From Branchiostoma floridae (taxonomy: Eukaryota > Chordata > Leptocardii > Amphioxiformes > Branchiostomatidae), in contig NC_049983.1 of assembly GCF_000003815.2 (NCBI RefSeq), positions 13,102,791 through 13,141,710 on the forward strand: 38,920 bases of DNA. The letters run 5' to 3'. The first letter of the stretch is position 1, and every line of letters starts with the position of its first letter. The notes under the pieces were generated by a model. The model made no database searches. It had not been told where the DNA came from and saw only the letters and a list, made by a program, of their open reading frames with translations. Below, piece after piece: positions 1-38,920 of this stretch. The position numbers and the translations under genes were made by a program.

Positions 1-378
1 ACTTTCCTGAGTGTCAACAGTATAACACTGTTAGTCTGACCCCAGAGTAATAATGAATACACATCATGTATTATGAATACTTCTAGCAATGAGGTGTTTA
101 TATTTGTCTCGGTACTAGTACTAGTAAACAAGGTACACAGAGAACATTGATCGATATCAGTGTTCATTTAAAATGAAGAGGAGTTATTTAAATGCATTAG
201 TTGATGCATAGTAGTTCCATCTGTTGACAATATGTTTTTGGTAATTCGTTTTAAGTAGCTTTATGAAGGTAATCCCCAACTTTGCAGTTAGAGAAGTTAT
301 GACTTAATCTGAAGTGTACAATGTATTTGGAAGTACATGTACATTGTTTTTGAATGAGAAATGTTTCTTGCATCCCAG
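1..378 (+). other. Intron (3' part) upstream of the first visible MAGI exon
   Basis: AT-rich sequence with no coding signal, ending at the acceptor ttgcatcccag. The preceding exon must supply the first base of the Gly codon at 378/379-380, so this intron is phase 1. A short direct repeat of actagt lies near 115-125. I see no other structure. Confidence 0.75.
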
Positions 379-32394
<32,016 letters not shown>

Positions 32395-34578
32395 GTACAT
32401 GTGATAAACAACAGCACTGGCTGCCAAATTGAAACTACTGAATTCTGTATATAAATATATATATACATGAAGGCTTCCTGATGAGTTCTGATTAAGACAT
32501 GGAGGCCTGGAGGACTTAACTGGAGTTTGCTTTTAAGTTATCTGTTGTCGTTGTGCAAACGGTTGTTGTGTGGAAAAGCAGAAGTTAGTTTGTTGTTACA
32601 GAGCTGTGCACAGAAAAGACTCACCATTCCAGTTCAGTGTACTTACAGTTCAACTGTATTCATTTCTCATATTTTATTAAGACACTGTATTTACTTAAAC
32701 CAGTGTTGGTATTTCTTAATATATATATTTCACCACTTCTCACCACATGGCAGGACCACATCAAGTATTAGCCTCAACAGTTGTAATTTTATACTCATGT
32801 TATCTTACAACCTGCTGCCAATTATTATTCAAGATCTCAGACTGTAAGATTACCCCTAAACTGTACGCCACCTAACCAAGAATTGTGTAGCTGCACTTAG
32901 TACTCTACGTAAATGTGGCACACTTTACAGTACAGCACAAGGTCACTGCATTTCACATGTCAGTACTCAGCAGATGTAATACGATCTTATCCTGCACATT
33001 GTTTTTGTTTTGGGTTACCAAGATTTGGGTTACTTTCATTTGGGAAAGTATGCTACTTACAAAACAACTCTGATAACTTTTACTGGCTATGCTGTCATGA
33101 ATATTGAAAACAAAACATTTGAATTCTCTAGGAGAAAAATTGATGTGTTTTCTTTTGTATTTTATATTTTTAAGAATATTTTAAGAACTCCATGTTGGCT
33201 TGTTTACTAACGAACAAGAGTTAAGATACAAACCTGACCCTAACCAGATTTTGGCTTGTACATAAAGGAAGAAGTGGTGCAAATACCATATGTAAGATAT
33301 GATTAGAGCAGCACTACTTGATAACAGAAGATCTGCTAGTTTTGTAGAAGAAATGTTTATTTTCTACCATGTAGTAGATTTGACAAGGAGTACTAGCATT
33401 TCATGTGTATGTATATCTCAGGTCTTGTACATGTCTGAAGCTCAATACAACTTGGAACTCATTGTTGGGTGAAAAGACTTTCAGTGTTTTTGTAACATAA
33501 CTCATGACTCAAGACAGCTCATGAAGTATGGTCAAAATATCTTCATAATACAATGCTGGCAAAATGTATCCCACAGCAATAGCTCTTATTGAAGTGTTTA
33601 TACACTAGAAAAAAATGGGCCCGTTTTAAGTGGCAGGAAAGCTGTGTCAAATCAATGGGTACAAGATATTGAAAATAATGCTGATTAATTCCATCATTTG
33701 CAAGTTCAAAACAACAACGTTCATGTTTGTAATTTGAGTGAAAATCATTGTCATGAAACAAGAAAGGTAACAAACGATCATGTTTCCCCTTATATATCCA
33801 GTAACGCTAGTGAAACCCATTATTTGTTAGTAATGTCTTTTTGGCAGCTACTTATTCCCAGAAGACCTTGACATTGGAATCAATTTTGAGGGAAGTATAT
33901 TGAGAACCTCTCTTGTTAGGATGTTGCTATTGTGAGCATTTAAATGCATGGCATTGTGTACCAAGATGATGTGGACGCAAACACTTCATCTGCTTTCAAA
34001 GAAGTTTATGCTAGCACCAGCCATTTTCACAATAGTGAATTGCATTTTCAATAGCCAGGAGTGTCAATGACTGGGCTAGAAAAGAAAGCTGTAATACAGA
34101 CAAAACTCTCTAGGTGGCACTCCGGAATGGAGTCTCGCTTAAAGGCTTTGTTGTTAGTAATATCTGTGTGTGGTCATCTAATGTTGAGTCCTGTCAGAAA
34201 GTTTTTTTTTACTGTTTTAATCAATTTTATCTATGTTTGCCAGCTACGATCTTTTATTCTCCTGAATATATCATCATACTTGTAAATAACACCTACCATG
34301 TATATGTTGATCTCTTTTGTAACGTGCCCTAATCTTGACCACGATTTTTATGTATAGAATTTCTAAGAATATGAGCAAGGCATTTTGATAGAATCTTGGA
34401 TTAACATCGTAAAAGGGCCATGATTGGCTGCTGACCTATTTGTGCAGACCAATGAGATCAACCTGATTCTTGCCAACGGAACAGTCTCATTAAACAGTTG
34501 CCTTACAGTTACCTGTTACTCAAGTGTCTGTTTGTCTTACTTAGGCCACACTGACTTGATTACATGGATGACGCATAA

Positions 34579-34622
34579 CTGACGAAAATCAATGTGCAAT
34601 GCAGCACATCAATTTTCGTCAG
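34579..34622 (+). promoter_or_regulatory. Strong hairpin in the 3' UTR
   Basis: Arms ctgacgaaaatcaatgtgc (34579-34597) and gcacatcaattttcgtcag (34604-34622) pair over 19 positions with two adjacent mismatches, closing a 6-nt loop aatgca. It is the most regular fold-back seen in the UTR. Function is unknown. It could be a regulatory RNA element or the remnant of a small DNA element. Confidence 0.75.
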
Positions 34623-34900
34623 CAAAAAAAGTTTTGAACCATATACTTTTAAGCATACAAAGAAATGTAGTCATACATATGTGTCATAAACGAAAAAAAA
34701 AGTTATTTGTAATGCCTTTGAGTTGTAGCCTTTGTTATCATAATTTTTTGTTTTCAAATTTTTCAGTCCTTTGTTTGAACTTGATTTCATAGTGAACCTG
34801 ATTTCATAGTGGAGGCAATTTTTTTCACACAATTGCACCAGTTTTTATGTGCCCAGTAGCTGTCATCCATATAGTCAAACCAGTTTGGCCCTATAGAGCA

Positions 34901-34906
34901 AATAAA
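34901..34906 (+). other. MAGI: Polyadenylation signal AATAAA
   Basis: Canonical hexamer in gagcaaataaagg, followed within about 60 bases by GT-rich sequence (tggtagtgtttgcttggtg). It is the best 3'-end signal between the MAGI stop and the next gene. Confidence 0.6.
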
Positions 34907-34925
34907 GGTTTGGCTTGGAGTACTG

Positions 34926-36269
34926 AAGCTAATGATATTGGCATACACATTGGTAGTGTTTGCTTGGTGCGGAAATTGATGTCAAACAGATGGTGAGCAA
35001 GCAGTGTTTTCGTTACACCACATGAAAATTTAATTTTATGCCCATTGTTTTCCACTGGATCATGTACATTATTTAGTCAAGAAACAGTAATGACACTGAC
35101 TCAGCGATGCTCATGACTGTCTGATGATGTGTCATTAGATAATACATATGATGTTACATTCATGGGAAGGTTGAAAATGAAAAGGTAAGATATGTCAAGT
35201 AACAGTTAAAGGCACTTGTTGCTAATAGTGAAAAATGGTCAATATTTTTTTCATTACTGAATGACTTGGTATGGTGTACTCTAGGCTTAGTATATAAACA
35301 TACCCCAGTGACAGTGTCTTTATTGCCAATCGGTTTGACTCCGTACGCTTCTCTTTAGCTTGATCAATATTTCCCCCAAAACATGGCCATTATCCTTTGA
35401 TGGATTTGAAAAAATCATATAGCAGGGTGATCTCATTACCTTAACACAAGATGAATTAATAATGAGAAAGGGAAGATCCCTGAAAGCATATTCTACCATG
35501 TCTATCGCATTTTATAGTAAGTGGTATGCTGAGTTGAACTCAGCAAAACGACTTAGACCAAAATTCTCTTAGAGACATTTTTTTTCTGATTTCATTGCAG
35601 ATTTGTCAATGGTGCGAAATGAACGACTTACCGTGATGAAATGAACATGATACAAGCATGGCCTGATACGTAGTTATGAGAAATGCGATACCTTCTTTCC
35701 GTCGACGTCATCTGAAAAGTATCCGTCGTAGATGACAACACTGACTGACACCACTATGACCACCATTAAGTGGTCTGGTCCGGGTCGGTCAAACAATTAG
35801 CTCCTTAACCTTCCATTTGGCTTAAGGAGACTTCCTGTGTGTTCAGGTCAATTTGCCCGCTTTTAGCCTGTATTAATGGTAAATGTGATTGCGTGAATCA
35901 CGCTGTGTAAACCTCAGACCTGGCCACGCACAGCAACAACAATATACTAGTCATTGGACAACCCACAGGTTGGTAAAACTCCTCTACTTATACATATGTT
36001 AGTCAGACTAAGTGGAACATTTATATGGTAGATGGAAACACTATTTGTGGAAAGATATTGCTTGGAGTTCGCATGTGTGCGCATTCAATAGAGCTTATAT
36101 TGCTTCAGTTTTCTACTAGGTAAACATTAAGTGGGCAAAGCTTGGTCGAGAGAACGGTTGCACATGTTCAATCGCAGGTCTTTGTTAATAGTGTTTCTCG
36201 GTACACATAAATGTTGACATTGTAATATTTCATCCATATCCATAGAATACAGTACCAACTATTCTTATA
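34926..36269. other. Intergenic region and 5' side of the TRPC-like gene
   Basis: 1.3 kb between the proposed MAGI 3' end and the next start codon. No TATA box is convincing. A possible 3' splice site (catatccatag, ending 36245) just before the start codon suggests a 5' UTR exon may lie upstream. A proximal promoter is expected here but I cannot place it. Confidence 0.5.
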
Positions 36270-36590
36270 ATGGCACAGAAGATGGAGCGAGCTTTCTTGT
36301 CCGCGGTTCGTAATAACGCTGTTGAAGAATTAGCAGCACTGATTGCTGACGCGGACTTCAATCCCGATGTGTCTATCGACATCCCCGGTCTCCGTGACGA
36401 GTTCGGGCGCACGGCGGTGGAGGTTGCCGTGGACAGCGGGTCGCTAGAAGCAGCGGAGATGCTCCTGGAGCACGGAGTTCCTACCGGCCGCGCGCTGCTC
36501 TACGCGATTGACAAGGAGAATGTAGAGGCTGTAAAACTTCTCCTGGACAGGAACACGTCAGGAGATGAAGCATTCTCAGGAGGCATTGAG
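36270..36590 (+). CDS. TRPC-like exon 1: start codon and first ankyrin repeats
   Basis: ATG at 36270 has A at -3 and G at +4. The product begins MAQKMERAFLSAVRNNAVEE; a second in-frame Met lies four codons later. EKxFLxAVExG-like openings are typical of TRPC N-termini. Ankyrin-type helices follow: DEFGRTAVEVAVDSGSLEAA, EMLLEHGVPTGRALLYAIDK and ENVEAVKLLLDR. Compare DPLGRTAL, MELLLxHGVxxGDALLYAIxKE and VGAVELLL in TRPC. The donor is attgag/gtcaga, phase 0. Confidence 0.88.
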
Positions 36591-38920
36591 GTCAGAATTG
36601 TGTGTGTGTCTGTCTGTTTGCCTTTGTCTGTGTGCGTCTATGTCGGCGTGTGCGTGGCTGTGCATGCGTTTGTAATGTAAGATATTGCAGATATGTATAT
36701 AAGCAATACAGACACTGACCATTCTACTCAAGTGTTATATACGAAATTCCTTATTAGATGGAGGACTGTGCCTTCCACCCTGAAATGACACCAGTGAAGT
36801 TGGCAGCCACTAGAAACAACTTTCACATCCTCAAACTCCTGTTGGACCGAGGCTTCCCCGTCCCATCACCAGATAGTTATCAATGGACGACAGTTCAAAC
36901 CTCCCGTGCCTGGCTCACAGCTTACCGGGCCATCTGTAGCCCCTCCCTGATCTTGCTAACCAGTCCCGACCCGTTTCGGACATGTTTCCGGACGGCCAGA
37001 GCTCTGCGGAACGCCTGCTGGAAGCGGGAACAGTACCGAGCTCAGCTGGAGGAGCTGGCGGACCAGTGCGAGACGTTTGCCTGTGAGTTGCTGGATGAGG
37101 TGCGAGACTCGGATGAGCTGGATACCGTTCTCGAGTTTCACCATGAAGAGGCTACTGACAAGGATTTGCACTGCGGGACGTTGGAGGTGGCAGTTGAAAT
37201 GGAGCAGAAGAAGGTAGGTGATGTTACCAGCCAGTGGTTCTTATCAAGAACACCGCAAACTCTAAACTCATGTTGGCTACATACGATGGTCACCGTAATT
37301 TTTAAACTTTGATGATTTTCTAATTACAATTTTTCCAGTTTGGCTCTCACGCCCTGAGCTTCGAGTATGCAGTCAAACTGAACTCTGGAGACCTACACGA
37401 TCTTCTTGATAGCAAGGCAGCGCAGCAGTGGGCAATGTGGCAGTGGGTGTTGTTCATGGTAGCAGTTGCCATACTGCATCCATTTCTGACTATTCTGAAC
37501 ATCTTAGCACCAACTACAAAGGCACGTGAGGTTACATGTCCTCTCATACGTCTGTTGATTGCTTCTATTCTGTGACCCGCCGTTTGATTCAGTGAATAAC
37601 ACGACATAAACAGCATCGCATCAGTTTAACTGAGAATGTGTACTTGTCTTTCTAGCTCTCGAGAGTCATGACGATTCCAATAATCCGTGGAATGTGCTGG
37701 TTCTTTTCCGTGGCCGACCTCCTCATCGTGCTGACTGTAGAAGCACAGATGTATCGGGTGAGCAATGAAGAGATAGACAAGATGGTGCAGAATATACCGA
37801 CCTCTGGCTTACGGTTGTCCTGGACACAAGCCGTCATCTTCATCTGGATGTCTGGTAGGAAGCTGTATTCCTTCTTCGAACATTCGTGTTAGGGCGCTGA
37901 CTCTATGATGCGAAATTGGGAGTTTCCTAAGATGTAGGAAATGACCCAAAATCAGCATGAAATAAACTTTCAATAGCTGAAAAAACTATTTGCAAAAGTG
38001 TGAACAACATAAGTTTAAAGAACACCTAGATTTGGATATAGCTAGATCAACAGCATCTTTTATTTCATTCTAAAGACAATTTCTATTTCAAGTCTCACTC
38101 AGCAAGAAGGAAAACGATCAGAACTAAGTCGTTTTAACCCTATCTAGACCGGGCTCTTTTGACCCCCCCTTCGTAATTTCAAAACGGCTTGGGTTACGAT
38201 CACCAAATTTGGAGGGAATGATATATTAGTCAAGTTTTATATTTTCTATAATTTTTGTATCGTTATGACATAATATGACGTATTTATGACGTCATAATGT
38301 CATATTTTGGGCTAAAATCATCTAAATATGAAAATTCCGCTGTACTTACAGGCATTAAACCAAACGATGACTACAAAGGTTGTATCATTGGTGTCTAAGT
38401 CTGCCGAGTCTTTTGTTGCCATTGACGACGGCTGACGCCTATATGACGTCAGAAAATGACGTCATTTGTCCGCCATCTTGGATCGACAAGCTTGAATTTT
38501 CTAAAATACGATTTTTTCCACGTATAACCCCAAAACCCAATAGAAGTGGACTAAAAAGGTTCAAGTGATTGTGTTTTGTAAGAAAATAAAAGATTTTGAC
38601 GGTATTTGAGTAAAAATAACATGTATTTATCGTTGAAAACGTTATTGTCCGCCATCTTGGATTTTGACCCATGACGTCATCAAATTTGCATAAATTATGA
38701 ATATTTAATTAGAAATAAAACTCAAAATTAAACAGGATGTTAATGATATAGATAAATAAGTTTGTTTTAGCAATAAAACCATGAAATCCCGTAATTCAAA
38801 CTGAAATCAGTAAAATATGCCTGTCAGAAACCCGTTGCCATGGCAACAGGAAAAATCACAAAGTACCTATTTTTTTGACAGAATTGTTGCCAACAATATT
38901 TTAGGAAAAGTCGCCAAGTC
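36270..38920 (+). CDS. TRPC-like cation channel, first four exons (gene continues past window)
   Basis: Proposed join: 36270-36590, 36758-37213, 37339-37530, 37656-37854, then intron to the window edge. The partial product (about 389 residues) has ankyrin repeats, a TRP_2-type segment with SPSLI, DPF and LADQCETFACELLDEVRDS (compare ASPSLIALSSEDP and LSQQCKxFAKDLLDQARSS in TRPC), and the first membrane helices up to WTQAVIFIWMSG (compare W(V/I)LG(F/M)IW in TRPC). TRPC proteins form plasma-membrane calcium-permeable channels downstream of phospholipase C. The pore and TRP box are outside the window. Sequence is divergent, so the subfamily is uncertain. Confidence 0.85.
36591..36757 (+). other. 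Short TRPC-like intron with GT/CT-rich tract
   Basis: 167 bp. Positions 36598-36665 are a degenerate gtgtgtctgtctgtttg-type low-complexity tract on the + strand, which keeps a frame open past the donor. The acceptor is attccttattag. Confidence 0.8.
36758..37213 (+). CDS. TRPC-like exon 2: last ankyrin repeat and TRP_2 region
   Basis: Phase 0 to phase 0. CAFHPEMTPVKLAATRNNFH and ILKLLLDRGFPVP correspond to F(T)PDITPIMLAAHTNNYEI and LLVxRGVTIPxP in TRPC. The TRP_2 part has YRAICSPSLILLTSPDPFRT, ELADQCETFACELLDEVRDS and DELDTVLEF. Between them, after PVPSPD, the Cys cluster that TRPC proteins carry (a CxC..C loop that binds zinc with a nearby His) is absent; the sequence goes through YQWTTVQTSRAWLTAYRA. 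The donor is agaag/gtaggt. Confidence 0.88.
37339..37530 (+). CDS. TRPC-like exon 3: pre-S1 and first membrane segment
   Basis: The acceptor is aatttttccag. Encodes FGSHALSFEYAVKLNSGDLH followed by a hydrophobic segment WVLFMVAVAILHPFLTILNI and LAP, which sits where TRPC proteins have the helix ending in YLI(S/A)P. The 3' boundary is uncertain: phase 0 requires either gag/gttaca at 37531 or a GC donor at 37522. The good-looking gtgagg at 37526 would shift the frame of the next exon away from the TRPC match. Confidence 0.68.
37656..37854 (+). CDS. TRPC-like exon 4: second and third hydrophobic segments
   Basis: The acceptor is ttgtctttctag. Encodes LSRVMTIPIIRGMCWFFSVA, DLLIVLTVEAQMYRVSNEE, then LRLSWTQAVIFIWMSG. 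It aligns with the TRPC stretch running from FIKFICHxxSY to W(V/I)LGFIWGE. The donor is tctg/gtagga, phase 1. The intron then runs beyond the window. Confidence 0.8.
37855..38920 (+). other. TRPC-like intron (5' part), mostly repeat from 38134
   Basis: The first 280 bp are AT-rich with nothing recognisable. The remainder is the motif-rich repeat-like stretch described separately. Confidence 0.75.
38134..38920. repeat. Probable dispersed repeat rich in CRE, YY1 and X-box motifs
   Basis: From ttaaccctatctagaccggg onward the sequence has four exact TGACGTCA palindromes (38287, 38444, 38457, 38672), an 18-bp sequence ttgtccgccatcttggat present twice (38466-38483 and 38645-38662), and a palindrome GTTGCCATGGCAAC at 38834-38847. 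Style and motif reuse suggest a transposon-derived dispersed repeat. No ends are seen and it may continue past the window. Confidence 0.6.

Larger units (their letters stand above)
32395..34925 (+). other. MAGI: Probable MAGI 3' UTR
   Basis: AT-rich, non-coding, following the MAGI stop. Three Pumilio-type TGTANATA motifs are present: 32446-32453, 33257-33264 and 34281-34288. A strong fold-back lies at 34579-34622. The first canonical AATAAA on this strand is at 34901, with GT-rich sequence after it, so I place the end near 34925. The extent is inferred; an earlier variant signal (cattaaac near 34491) could give a shorter transcript. Confidence 0.65.

Noticed and set aside
36598-36680. Read-through of TRPC-like exon 1 into a Val/Cys/Leu-rich peptide
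   Set aside because: Produced by the GT/CT-rich low-complexity tract at the start of the intron; the ankyrin match stops at the donor and resumes in the next exon.

Overview
This window is animal nuclear DNA, not bacterial or viral. Short GC-rich exons with GT-AG junctions sit in long AT-rich introns. It holds most of one multi-exon gene and the 5' part of a second, both on the + strand. I infer an invertebrate deuterostome, most likely a lancelet (Branchiostoma). The evidence is a vertebrate-like MAGI scaffold, intron density and length, and MITE-type repeats. The species cannot be fixed from the window alone.

Region 1 (1-34.9 kb) is the 3' part of a MAGI gene (membrane-associated guanylate kinase, inverted; WW and PDZ domains). 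I reconstruct 20 exons from 379 to the stop at 32394. They total 3848 nt, keep one reading frame and encode about 1,281 residues. In order they encode a linker, WW1, WW2, an acidic/proline-rich linker, PDZ1, PDZ2, a linker built from small symmetric exons, PDZ3, PDZ4, a charged and proline-rich linker, PDZ5 and a tyrosine/proline-rich tail. In vertebrate MAGIs the first PDZ domain (PDZ0) and the guanylate-kinase domain lie before this point, so their exons should be left of the window. PDZ1, PDZ3, PDZ4 and PDZ5 are each split by an intron; PDZ2 lies whole in one exon. All five PDZ domains have a GFGF loop and a His at the start of helix alpha-B, predicting class I ligands. A 3' UTR of about 2.5 kb follows. 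It carries three Pumilio-type motifs, a strong hairpin at 34579-34622 and an AATAAA at 34901.

Region 2 (36.27-38.92 kb) is the start of a TRPC-type cation channel gene. Four exons encode ankyrin repeats, the TRP_2 region and the first membrane segments; the rest is beyond the window. It is divergent and lacks the Cys cluster normally found after the ankyrin repeats of TRPC proteins.

The introns contain two good MITE candidates (16434-16619, with a 9-bp target duplication, and 29110-29326, with TA ends), a repeat rich in CRE, YY1 and X-box motifs at the right edge, and several recent tandem duplications lying against splice sites. The most striking is the intron inside PDZ3, where both the donor and the acceptor regions have been duplicated. 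I see no CRISPR array, tRNA, rRNA, prophage or defence-type system, and nothing that amounts to a wholly new system. The unusual material is in splicing architecture, repeats and the 3' UTR.
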